This document shows, piece after piece, positions 35,901-49,000 of a DNA stretch of 64,000 bases (positions are counted from its first letter, which is position 1; every line of letters starts with the position of its first letter). The DNA comes from Dichetophora obliterata (taxonomy: Eukaryota; Arthropoda; Insecta; Diptera; Sciomyzidae), in NCBI GenBank assembly GCA_963920525.1, contig OY986438.1, positions 176,261,093 to 176,325,092 of the forward strand, read 5' to 3'. The notes under the pieces are model-generated. The model saw nothing but the letters and a program-made list of their open reading frames with translations. It searched no databases and was not told where the DNA came from. Position numbers and translations under genes: made by a program.

Positions 35901-38900
35901 GCTACTGCTTGCGACATTTCCTTGTTTTCCGCATCACTAAAATGCATCTGGCTTTCTGCACCACCCATAGCGATGGAAGCAGCTGAGGAATTATTGCTGC
36001 GGCTTATCTCAAGCTCTTTCTTATTGAGTAACTTGTCTAGCGAACCTAAATTCTTGTTTTTGTTTTTGTTAGAGTTATTTGTTGTGGAGCCGGAACCGCT
36101 ACTTGAAGCCTTACGCAATGCAATTTCCTGCTCCAAGTTGAGCGTTTCTGGCTGTGATGTGGATGGCATAGATGTTTGTGGGTCTGGTTTTGTAACATTT
36201 GGCTCAAGTTCCTCGTCATCTTCAATTTCAATAGATTCTACGGTTGCGGTTACGGCGGCAATCGGATTCTTTTGTGGTGATGTAGATGTTTTCTTAGGAT
36301 GCCGTTCGTTTTGTTTATGTTGTGCAGGAGATTTTAGCGGCGAATTTCGTGATTTATATCGTTTTGTAGTACGTTTAACTTTTTCCTTGCCCTCATTAGG
36401 GTCAGCATCATCATCATCCAACACAATTGGACACTCCTCGGCAGGCGTTAGCTTTTGATTTGTGAGTTTTTCATCAGCAACGGAAATACGTCGCTTACTC
36501 GTACCAACTTGGGATATCTCACTTTTTGATGGTGATTCTTCATTTATGCTTGTGTTGCTGGTGTTACTTGTGTTGCGTCGTAATTGCATTTGAGGTTGCG
36601 GCGCCGGCGCAGCAGTTTTAAGCGGTTTTGTTATAGAACTCTGACGGGTTATAGTGCCGCCGCCACTCCTTTCTACTGCAGCAGCGGCAGCTTTACGAGG
36701 AGAGCGCTTAGTTCCTGTGGTAGTAGTTAGAGTAGGCGCAGTGCGAGTGACACGTTCTTCAGTGGGTTCACTTTCTTCATCGGATTCAGAACCGCTACTA
36801 CTACTGCTTCCGCTGCCAGATGATGAAGATGAATTGCTGTCCGATTCTGAGCTTGATGTAATCGAGGTATTTCGCCGCTTATCTGTAGCCTTTTTCGGTG
36901 TTTGCTGTTGTTGTTGCTGTTGCTGTTGTTGTTGCAGTTGTTGTTGCAGTTGTTGTTGCTGTTGTTGTTGCTGTTGCTGTTGTTGTTGTTGCTGTTGCTG
37001 TTGTTGTTGCTGTTGTTGTTGCTGTTGTTGTTGCAGCTGTTGTTGCTGTTCAGCCAAAGTATCTTTGGAACGACGCCTGCTGGACGTTGGTGTTCTTAAC
37101 GCCGCCGCAACAGTTGCATCCCGCACAGACATTCTGCGCGTGGGTGGCGTCACTTTTGTACGATTACTTTCAGGCGTTTTAAGAATTTTGCCATCTTTAT
37201 CACTTGTTGCTCTTTGTGGCTCTTCCACCGATGTTGTTGCGGCGGCCTCGGCGGCATTTGTTGGCTTTCCACTGCTTTTAAGCTGTTCCGCAGCCTTCTT
37301 CGCCGCTTGTCTTTGAGGCACATACGCTACTAGAATGTTATTCTTAGACATATTTGCAGGCGGCTTGGAACTGGAATTGGAAGCACTTTTTTGTGACGCT
37401 GCTTGCTCAGCAGCACTGAGAGCTGCTTGTGTTGTTGCTGTATTTGACTTGGCTTCAATAGTAGTCGTTGGTTTGGCACTTTGTTCTGTAGTGGCAACAT
37501 GTGGCTGCTCATCCTTTCGTCTACTGGGCGATATAAGATCCTTTGTGGACAAAGTTGAATCCTTCTCCTTTTCTTTCTGCTGACTGCTATTGCCACTATC
37601 TGTAGCATCTTTAGTGCTGCATTTTGGCGGTCGGCCACGTTTACTTAAATTCCTATCCTGCTGTTCCAAAATCTTAACAGCTGTAGAGCACACTGTGGGC
37701 AACTTATCTTTAACGCGTTGTTTATCTGACTTCTCCACATGCTTGTTCTCCTTGCTTTTCAACTTTTCACTGTCGCGCTCAGAACGTTCCTTAGTTCGTT
37801 CCGATTCAGATACTTCTAAACGCGCACGGCTACTGTTCGTTGAACTGCCACCTGCAGAAGCAACATTGGCTAATGCTGCCGCCGTTGTGGCAATAACTGC
37901 CGCAGCATTATAAATATTGGTGGTTGAACGCATGTTTTCGGAAGCTTTCTTAGCTGCTTGACGTTGCGGCACCACAAGTAAATCGGCAGATATCTTTTGA
38001 GACTTGTCCATTGCTGTCGTTTTCTCATTCTTATTTGAGGTGGTGGTGGCGGCGGCTGCGGCGGTGTGAGTCGGTGATACGTTGAAAAGTGCAGTATTTG
38101 TAGCAGTTGGTTTTTTGTTGCTGCGATTTTGCGCATCTGTTGCGGACTTAGTTGCGGATAATTTTGCTACTGGTACATTGCCGGGAAGCTTATCAGACTT
38201 CGTCGTTCCGCTGCTTTGTTTTGAAACGTGCTGCGGTAAATCCTTGGATTTAGCCTTACTTGACTGTTGCTGCAATGTAAACTCCTTCATTGCAGCCTTA
38301 GTGCGTATCGTTTGCTGGTTCTGTGAATCACTGACATTGCTCTCGGCCGTTCGCTCCTCCTTATCCTGATCGGCCGTGGTTAGAGAGCTATCTGAATCGG
38401 AATAGATTTGTTGTACGACAGCCTTTCGACTTGTCGCTGATGAAATGTTTGTCGTTGTTGCTGTTTTCGAACTTGTGGCATTATTTGAATTGCCACTACG
38501 TGCACCTTTTAGCGGCAGTAACTCCTCGCTGTCATCACTGGAAGATGATGCTGCAGAGCCTTTGTCTTTTCTTAGTTCCTTTTCCATTTGGGAGAGACCA
38601 CGATTTGTGGATGAAGAGAGAGGCGTTAATATCTTTGACTTAGATTTTTGATTTGCAGGTAACTGTTTCTTTGTATCCTGTACATCGGCTTCTTCATCGC
38701 TAGAGCTCAGAAGTAACGCCGCTCCGCCGCCTCCACTCTTCATTACTTCTCCACAGACTGTTGATGCGTTGCTCTGTGCCGTTGCACTCTTTCTTCGTTG
38801 CTTTTGACGCATCTCAACGGAACGCGAATAGCTCTGCTTCTTGCGTGCCATTGTTTTCGCAGGTGAGGTTTTCTTTTTTGATTGTGCTTCGCTATCGCTT

Positions 38901-40042
38901 CGTGTTGAACCAGACGTACTGGCTGCTGATTCCAGTGCTGAGCCTGTAACAGAGCCTGTAGTGGATCCACCATCATCGCCACCTCTACCTTCATCCGAAG
39001 AAGAGTCTTCGTCGGACGATGAATTATGCGATGAGTTTGAAGAGTTGCTGCTATTATCTAAGTTTTTTGCTTTATCCCGAGTGCTTTTAAGTTTTGTGTT
39101 TGCTATTGTTGCTGTTGCTGTTGAAGTTGTTGTGCGAGTGTTTGAAGTACGTGACAAGCCACGTGTTCTTGTAGTTGTAGTGGTAGTTGCAGCCGTTGCA
39201 GCCGTTGCAGAAGCTCTTAGACCTTTGTCCACAACCCCCGTTGAACTCCGACGACTATTATTTGGTGTTATTGAGGATTTTTGTTTTTCTATTGCAGCTG
39301 CAGCAGCTATTGCACCATTATTCACCTTCTTATTCGGTGATACTTTACTGCCAGCAACTGCAGTTGATGTAGTAGAAGGCGTAGTCGCTGTTGACCTTTT
39401 CTTTGTGGGCGATAAAGAGGCAGATTTACTGCCTGCCAAATTACCTGAACTTCCCCTAGAACCCCCTTTAATATTGCCAATCAGTTTTTCTAAAATAAAA
39501 TCAAGATTTTGATATTGTGCAGGTATCGCATTACCGCCACTACTTGTAGACGAGGAATAGAATTGATCATACAATGTGGGCCCGTCATTTGCGTATATGA
39601 CGGCATTTTTAAACACCTCATCTTGCTCCGACGACGACTTGTTCACGACATTTGACGACGACGACGGCCCTCTATTTAAAGCGACTACACTTTCATCGCT
39701 AAGCACTGATATTTGTTTGTAGAAAACTTGTTCACGTAGTTTAAATAAGGAACGCGAGAGTTTCTCTCGTCTACTAACCATATAACAAAGATTTCTTACA
39801 CGCTCCAAATCTTGACGCAAATGTACCACCAGCTTGTGATTCTCGAGATCCTGTTGCTCCTGCTTGCGAGCAATGAGTTCAACATCTTCTGATTTTGGAG
39901 GAATGAGGGCACGATTATGACGGGATTTTCGCTTTAGTTTCCAGTAATTGTATATGGCTTCAATAGCGTCATCGTCGACCTCAAAGAGATGACAACTAAT
40001 ATCCTTAATGTTGACATGTTTGTCGAATTCAGCTTCTACTTC
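29687..40042 (-). CDS. rno: rno exon 5 (residues 530-3980), low-complexity region
   Basis: One uninterrupted exon of 10,356 nt after acceptor CCAACAG (40043-40049 on -). It starts [11 protein letters not shown] and keeps the conserved JADE-family stretch [19 protein letters not shown] and the [19 protein letters not shown] segment. After that come Ser/Thr/Gln/Asn-rich sequences, a repeated [10 protein letters not shown] motif (near residues 1215 and 1432), a polyQ tract (about 1525-1577), a PT dipeptide run, an RGRGRG stretch, and conserved C-terminal islands ([32 protein letters not shown]). The end is [14 protein letters not shown]-type stop region at 29687. Antisense ORFs over this exon are by-products of CAG/CAA codon repeats. 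Confidence 0.96.
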
Positions 40043-43000
40043 CTGTTGGTTTCGGAAAAAAGAAAATAATACAAATTGTTAAATTACAAGTCAAATTTAT
40101 GAGCTGTTTATAATCTATACATATAATAACACTACAAACAAATACACAGTGTGACCACCAAGAAGTTTCAACCAAAATTTTTTAAAATTCTGAGAGAGGG
40201 ACATCTTGTGATTATATCGCGTGCGTCTAGTCCGACCTCTCTGTTCCATCACAATTTTTTTTACATGTTTAAAGTTTAAAAGTCGGATTTCTGTTATTCC
40301 GACTTTTAACAATTTTTTACATATGCTTAGGTTGTGAAAATTTAAAAACAAAATTCACTTTTCTTAATAGAATTAAACGTAGAATTTTACTGTGCCAAAA
40401 AATTTTTAATACTTGATTTTTTTTACAGGCATCGTTAAAACTATAAAATACCATTCCAGAAATTCTAATGTCCAGGAGGCCTGAAATAAGTTATCAGGTG
40501 CAAATTAGGTAAGCACCGCGTTTAGAACTACTGAAGTCTTGTCGCCTATTAGATGGAAACGTTTAACCAACTCAATGTTCGAATGTCGCTTAAAATACAC
40601 TTTCTGCACCATTATATGGATGTATTCCAACAGCAAATTCCAACCGAGTCTGATAGACAAGGCGAGCGCTTCCATCAAACGACAGAAACAATGGAGGAGC
40701 GGTAGAAGAATAATCTTTAATTGCTGATTTGTGTTGATTTTTGGCACCGGGTGAGGTGTTGTCAAGAGCACCAACATAAACAGAACTTATAACACACACA
40801 TTAAAAAAAATTTGAGCATTTATCCAAAAAAATTTATAAAGCTTTTATTATTCGCAGTCACTATTTATTTTTATTTATTAATTTATATTTTTTATTTTCA
40901 ACAAAAATTAAAATCGTAAAATTTGGCATTTACATAGTTTGTGCATTCTAACAAGTCATAGATGTCCAAAATCCGTTTTCATTTTGTTAAATGGCAGCAG
41001 TTTGTATGCTGCGAACGTATATAAGAAAAATCGGTCATTGTCATCGATCACTGATTTCAGTTATCTTAGACTTTTTGGGCAGGTATTTTATAGTTTTAAC
41101 GATTCCTGTAAAAAATCCAATAATTTGTGTCGGTTAAAATAAATAAATAAACTGGCCATTTCGGCCCTTGGAAGGACTTTGACCTAGCTTCTATTGATCA
41201 ATTGTGTTGTGCGTGTTATTAAATGTTTGATCACAAATGATCGAGAACTGAACCTACGTGTTTTATGCCGACTCCGAACGGCTTATGTTCTCAAGAAACT
41301 TTACATGGCAATTTTTACTCTGAGGTTTGCCATTGTCTGCAGAGAGGTGACGACCGAACAGAAAAATTTTTCAATTGAAAAAACTTTCTGTCGGAGCTGG
41401 AATTGAACCCGGGCTACCGGGTTTCTTTAGCTTAGGGGCCACGCACTCTACCCACTAGGCTACGGTCGCCACATTTGTGTCGGTTACGATTTAAGAAAAA
41501 ATGAAGAAACACTAACATTTGTGCAAAATTTATGAAACATTGGTTTCTCCATTGCGATAAACACACTTTATATCTTTTTATTCTACGTTTAATTCTATTG
41601 AAAAAAGTGAATTTTTGTTTTTAAATTCTCACAACCTAGGCATATGGGCATTTCCAAACTGGCGTTACAGACGATTAATACGAAGAAATATTAAAAAACA
41701 AGTATGAAAATGTATAATTGATTAATTGAAAAAAAATTAAAGTATGAAAATGTTTTTTTTTTATATTTGCGTAGTAATAGTAGCACTGTATTAAGTAAAA
41801 ACAATGACAACAATCGACCCATTTAAAGATATAAGCAAAAATATGTGCTGGCGTTACGTGAAGAAACCGAAAAAACCGAAGTCATTTATGACTTGAATTA
41901 CTAAATTTACAAAACTCTCTGAGTTGGACAAGACTTTTTGTAACCAACTTTTTTTAGAATGGTTTGAAATAGCATAAGTGATCAAATTTAAAAATGTTCT
42001 CTGGTTTTTTTTTACCAGGCTTTTTGATCTGGTGTTACGTTACTGGCGTTACGTTACTAAAATTTCCATTGCAGTTTAGTTGGGTAATTACGTAAATTAA
42101 TAGTTAAATAATTATGTAATTTAGTAAGTAAAAAACAAATTTAATAAAATGTTTTTTCCTTGCCTCAACCATTTTTTCATTATCTTTAGCCAATGCCTTC
42201 GATTTTTACTAAAACAAAAAAGTTTACGAAACATTTACTAAAAATTTACGAAAAAGAAAAACTACATTTGTGAAACAGTGCAGACGATTTTATCATCATG
42301 ACAAATTACTTTATGTATAAATTGCTTAAATTAATAAAATTAAAATGTTTTTCTTATATAATTCTTTCCGAACGCTACATTATGTAGGGTACTTTATATC
42401 ACGTAAAAAAGAATTTATTTATTTATTGGCCAAACAAGGCAATGCAATTTACTTATTCTAACTTATTCTAACAGGTTTTGTTTTCTTATTACTAAGTTTT
42501 TTGTTTTTCTTCTCCCCTTTCCTTGTTTTTATTTAATTTTTTATTTGGTGCTCTTAGTGGGCATACTCCGCCCACCGGATTGACATGATTTCAAAAACCA
42601 TGTCAAAACTAAGAGAAGAGGAGGAAAACAAGAAAGACTATATACACACTTAAGATACGATGTATATATATTATTCTTAAAGACTATAAGGACAAAAGGA
42701 TGTAAATGGGAGATTTGGAGAGGGATGTTAAAGAATTTTGATTTATTAAACTAAATGCTTATACATATAAATCCATACATGTATGTAGTTTATCTGAGGC
42801 CTGTGTTAATTCTGATTTCTGAGTGATTTATATAGGGTTTGCTTGAAAGACGATTTGGACATAGAAGGTGAGTAGTATATAGAGATATTATTAAATTCTC
42901 TGCAACAACGATTGATGGGTTCATTATTTGCATATGTAGTTTGGTGCTGATATTCAGTTAACAATCGAGTATGCCTAGTGCGCCTAATTGGATCGTTAAA

Positions 43001-46000
43001 GGAAATCATATTAGAAATATATTCGCTGTGAATAGCACCATTAATTACATCAAATGTGAAGCATGAGCCCAATAACGATCTTCTTGTTGATAGTGGCATC
43101 AAATTTAAAAGGCTGAGTCTATGTTCATATGATGGAAGGCTACAATAATCATGGGGGTTGTACATATCTCTAAGCGCGTATAGTAAGAACTGCTTTTGAA
43201 TAGACTCAATTCTTTCTCTATGGGAATCGAAAGATGGATTCCAAATTATGCATGCATATTCAAGTATTGGGCGCACTAATGCACGGTACAAGGATGTAGT
43301 GACCCATATATTCTTGAATTCATTTGCACGTCTTTTTATAAAACCGAGCTGCTTGCTGGCCCTGGACACAATTTTATCATAGTGCAGATTAAAGCGCATC
43401 TTGCAATCTAAGACAACTCCAAGATCCACTATATGGTTGACCCTTTTTAGTTCGATACTATTGAGGTGGTAGGTATGTAATGTTACGTTGTTTTTACGAG
43501 AAAAGCTAATAACATTGCATTTATTGACATTAAGATGTAGTTTATTTTGAAAACACCATTGCTCAAGAGACAACAATTTTGATTGCAAAAAATTTACATC
43601 TGCATCTGATTGAATTGAAAAGTACATTTTTAAATCATCTGCATACATAAGATGTGGGATATCGTTTAGAACTTCTGACAGATCGGAAGTTATTATCTTC
43701 AATTAGAATTATCTTCAAAATAACAGTTTATTTGGGAAAAATATAAAAATAGTCGAATGTGAGTTTAAAATTTGGAGATATATAAAAGCAATGTTTGATC
43801 ATGACCGTTTAAAGGACTAAGAACATGTCCTCTGGCATTTTCTGTCTATATCTAACAAATACCCTACAATATGCATCTAATCAATATATTGCATGTAAAG
43901 CGAACAACAGAAAAATGTTTCCTTTTGATTTATTTTTTATTTTTAAGATGTTACACATACAGTCATGTGAAAATAAATAGGGACACCTGTATTTTTATAT
44001 TTAAAGCTGCATGAATTACATACAAGGTGCAACAGATATAGCATTAATTCCCTCGGGTGGTGGTTCCTCTTGATAAGGTGAGTATAAAACTTTATGGAGT
44101 CTCCTCCCACATTGTAAAACTTTCAAGATACAGGGTGTTTTACGGTTTTGGTACGTAGTTAGTATTATTGATCTAGAATCGAAACTGCTCATCATAAAAT
44201 AAAAAATAATATTTTGTATTTTAGAAAAAATATCAGCTTTTCTGTCTATATATCAACCACTTTCGTGTCATGTGCTACAGCGGAGCTAAAATTTTGAGAT
44301 TATCAAACGAAATATTAACAAATTTTGCATCTTTTGTTTTAGCGGAGCTGTAATCGTCAAAATTTAAAATTTCTGTTTTTCATGTTAAAATACACTTAAT
44401 CAACAGTTCTTTTCTAAATTCTTACTTTGGATGATAACAGCTCCGCTAAAAGAAAAGATACAAAATTTGTTGATATTTCGTTGGATAATCTCAAAATTTT
44501 AGCTCCGCTACAGCCCATCACACGAAAGTGGTTGATATACTGATGAATAAGTTGATATTTTTTCTAAAATAGAAAATATTATTTTTTATTTTATGGTGAG
44601 TAGTATAGATTCTGTATCAATAATACTAAACACGTACCAAAACCGTAAAACACCCTGTATCTTGAAAGTTTTACAATGTGGGAGGGGACTCCATAAAGTT
44701 TTATACTCACTTTATCAAGAGGAACCACCACCCGAGGGAATTAATGCTATATCTGTTGCACCTTGTATGTAATTCATGCAGCTTTAAATATAAAAATACA
44801 GGTGTCCCTATTTATTTTCACATGACTGTATATCAGGGCGTTCAAGATGCTGTTGGTCTAACTAAGAAAACACACTATTTTTCCCAAAACTATTGTTTAT
44901 TCTTCCACATCCCCTTTCCCCTTTCAGCACGATACACTTATTCAACGATTCTCTAACATTGCTATGCCCTTTGAATAGTAAGATTTCCTAAGATCTTCGT
45001 AATACGCTTCAGTTTCAAATTCGACCTGTTGATTCGTCGAAAGTCTACTTCCCTGGAGTCACCTCTTTAAGGTTGGGAACAGATAATAATCACTGGGGCA
45101 AAATCTGGTTCGAAGCGTAACTCGTGCAATTTGGACATGGTTTCGATCGAATTGTAAGCTGGAGCATTGCCTTGCAAAGATATGATTTTCGACAAATGGG
45201 GCCTTTGTTTGCGATTTCGTTCTTCAATCGGTCAAATAATTTCCAGTAATAGTCGGAGTTGATTGTTTTTCCTTTTCTACAATATTCGATGAACAAAATG
45301 CCACTTGAATCCCAAAAAACAGACGTCAACTTCCACTGGGACCTACCCACTCTTTTGCTGATTCCTTAAATTCTTGTATATAGTGGTGGATCCATGCTTC
45401 ACCCGTGGTCACTATTTACGCAAAAAATCAGCCAGATTATTTTTAAACATGTCCAAACATTGTTGGGAAGTGCGAACACGTTCATGTTTTTTTGATTAAT
45501 TGTTAACAAACGCGGCACTCATCTTGCAGTCAGCTTTTTCACACCCAAATATTCATGTTAAATTGAAACCACCGACCCACTTGATATGCTCTTCACTTTC
45601 GCAACTACGCACTTACGCACTTTCACTTTCGGATTGTCCAATACGAAATCGTGGATTTTTCCAATATTTTCTGGAGTGGTCACTGTTTTTGGCGCTCCCC
45701 TGGCGTGTTCATCTTTTGTGCTGATTCAATCTTTGTTGAACTCTGCAATCCAATATTTACGGTTAAATAGGACGGAGCAGATTCACCATAATATTTATCG
45801 AAATTTTCTTCTGTTTCTTTCGCACTTTTGTTACGCAAAAAGTAATGCCTAAAGGCCGCTTTACATTATCCCACTGTGTGTTAACACATGTCAAAATTTT
45901 CATGTGTGATAGAAAGTGAGATGGTGTAAACAACGGAAAGCAATGTGTGTTCTGATTTTTTTGGCATGTCGTACCACATTTTATTTTTTGGTTTGTTTCT

Positions 46001-49000
46001 AATTTCATCACACATTCTATCCCACCAGAGATGCATTTTACCATAAACTTACTTGAAATTTATTATTTAGGTGAGAAAATTTTAAGCTCGTAATGTAATT
46101 TCAAATGGAATAACAGAAGGAAGCAGTTTTACAGCTTATTGAACTTTGTAGGGGCTTTAAATTGATTAAAAACCGATTCATTACTCAAATTTTCACGTTT
46201 TAGTATAGTGTAAAGTATAAAAATGCGGTGCGACTCTGTGAGATAGTCTAAAAGCGAAAAATTAATTTCTTCATACAAAAATTAAAAATGACAGCATGAT
46301 GAAATTCAATTATACTTTCTATCTCACATGTGGTAACACACAGTAGGACAATGTAAAGCGGCCTTAATCAAGGCAAGAAATTTTTCTTTATATATTTTTA
46401 TATTTATTTTTATTAGATAGATTTATTTTAGAGCACTTTAACGTCAGTATTCATTGATAGATCGATCTGACATTTATGGTGTGTTCATGTTAAAATTGCC
46501 ACTCGTCAAAAAAGTCATGCATTTGAAGAGTGGTGGTGCCGTCACTTGGAGACCGGCAGTATCTTGAACCCCCTAGTATAAGTATCACTTGTGTGCAAAA
46601 TGTTGGTTCTTTCCGAAACCCAGTGATAGAAGTAGTATTTTTTAAATTGACTTCAATCAAAGTAAGATATTTTTTGAAGACGATTACTGAGTTTAAAAAA
46701 CTTGAGTATAATAAGTTTTAAAGTGATTCTTATGAAAGGTTACATCGTTCATTTCGTGCAAGACTGTCACAACTCAAAATGTAGTACTTTTCAGCAGAGC
46801 CTTATGAAATTTGGAAATGACATCGCTGCCATTAATTGTAAAGGTAGACTGAAAATTGTCAAGAATATTTGTAGGCCATTATATTTTACCATAAATTTTT
46901 AATTTTGCGTCAATAGTAAATTTTTGAGAAATATTTTTGCAAGTGTCGGTTTGAGTTGTGACATTATTACTACAAAACCTCATTTTAAAAATGTTTCATT
47001 TTGATTTTGCTGCAATATGATCAGAGCTGGGTCAAAAAGTACTCATTGCAATTCAATTCCAATTCCTTGCAATTAGGAATTGGTAATTGGTCCTCTCAAT
47101 TCCTCAGGAATGTAATTATAAAAAAATCGTCTATTCCATTACAGGAATTGTAATTAGTAATTGAACCCCTCAATTCCTTGGAATGGAATTGGAAAAAACG
47201 GTCAATTACATTGCAGTAATTGTAATTGCTAATAGAACACCTCAATTCCTCAGGAATGGAATTAGAAAAAAAAGTCAATTCCATTACATGAATTGTAATT
47301 GGCAATTTAACACCTCAATTCCTTGCAATGGAATTGAAAAAATGGTCCATTCCATTACAGGAATTGTAATTAATAATTGAACACTTCAATTCCTCATAAA
47401 TGTAATTGGAAAAAATCATCAATTCTATTACAGGAATTGTAATTTGAAGTAAAAATTTCAATTACTTTTTCATTAACTCAAAACCACTTCATTATGGATA
47501 AGAAAACTTTATTTGATTCCCACTGTTAGTCGGTTAATGAAATATTTACAAATAAATGTATTATCGAAGATACCAATTTTTTAATTTAATACCAAATTTT
47601 GATTTCGAACAAAATATATAGCTGCTACGCTACCTGGGGCAATCCCGCCGATTTTTTGCAATTTGCTTGGTACACAACTTCCACACCCCTGTACAAAATT
47701 TCATTAATCTACTAACAAAGCGATGTTTTTCAGTTCTATTCCTAAGGAATTGAGGCGTTAAATTACCAATTACAATTCCCTTAATGGAATTTACAATTTC
47801 TTTTCAATTCCATTCCTGAGGAATTGAAGTGGTCAATTACCTATTTCAATTCCTTTAATGGAATTGACGATTTTTTCCATTCCATTCCTGAGGAATTGAG
47901 ATGTCCAATTACCAATAACAATTACATACCAATTACCATTACAATTCCTGCAATGTAGTAGTAAAGTTTTTCCAATTACATTCCAGAGGAATTGAGATGT
48001 ACAATTACCAATTCCTATTTCCAAGGTGGAATTAAATTAAAAAGGAATCATTACAACCCAGCTCTGAATATGATAACAAACTTTTGAACTAGAGAGATGT
48101 CACGTTTTAAGTTGGTACTTTATTACTGCAAAAAATATTATGTTGCTTGGATTTTTATTTAAGAAATGGTTTATGATATAAGTCGTTGCTGAAAAATTTT
48201 GGAAAAATTTTAAATAAATTTTAGTTTAAATAGAAATGAAACCTTATTGCTACAAAAAAGTGAATAAATTGCTAAAAGTCAAAACAACACAAGTATCTGT
48301 AAAACCGTCAATTAACAGCAAATAGGTCTGGAATTCACTCAAATTAAAGATATGATAAAAATTTTGAGTTGTGACGGTCTTGCACGAAATGAGCGACATG
48401 ATCTTTCTAGTCGTGAAATTGAATTTTTGTAATTACTTAAAAAAAATGTATTTAAAACAAAAAAATTATTTCACTTCGGCATTATTAATTTTTTTTATTT
48501 TTTTTTTTTTTCAAAAAGTTTTAGAATGGGTTCTGTCGTGGTTTACTAGATGCAAAATTTTATTGGTTTTTATTGCTTAACCTTTTGCGCCTGAAGAAAT
48601 CAAACATAAGAATATAATATATAAATATTTTAAATACATTTTTTTTAAACTCCGAATTTCATACAAACTAAAAATAAATTAAAAAACTTAAAATTCCATA
48701 AGTTTGAATTCTTATTTTTCAAACGGTCGCTAAAAACTAGGCTTTTTTAACCCAAAATTAAACGATTTGCTCACTCGTCTGAAACAGCTGATCAATTGCG
48801 AAGTGTTTTTTAGTTATCAATTGATGTGCAATTATAATGTTGTTAATCATTAAACAAAATTTTGTGAAGTGAGTGAAAAAATGTCGCACACTTTGAACAG
48901 CTGTTGTTGACGAGTTGAGACGCTAAAAGTTCGGTTCTCACGGAAAAACCGTGAGAACCGTTGTCAAACCGTTTCGATGAGTTGACGTGTGTCTATTTTG

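Larger units (their letters stand above)
40320..41646. mobile_element. Element with about 66-bp inverted ends, carrying a nested SINE
   Basis: Left arm from CATATGCTTAGGTTGTG (40320) to TTAAACGTAGAAT (about 40386). Right arm is the inverse, from 41580 to CATATG at 41646, with about four mismatches. After removal of the SINE at 41137-41472 the element is about 1 kb. Reading frames on - at 40505-40799 show no domain I know. Confidence 0.75.

Noticed and set aside
35610..36458. + strand ORF of 282 codons
   Set aside because: Antisense to a low-complexity part of rno with no domain.
36654..37316. + strand ORFs with poly-Cys, poly-Val and poly-Leu
   Set aside because: Antisense reading of the polyQ tract of rno; three frames open at once is typical of a trinucleotide repeat.
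40505..40799. Two overlapping - strand ORFs of 90 and 69 codons
   Set aside because: They overlap in different frames inside an inverted-repeat element and I know no matching family; kept only as possible remains of that element.
45500..45852. + strand ORFs of 74 and 88 codons
   Set aside because: Antisense of the mariner transposase relic, which reads clearly on the - strand.
47040..48045. CRISPR-like spaced repeats
   Set aside because: Units are 80 bp, imperfect, palindromic and lie in opposite arms of a transposon in a fly intron.
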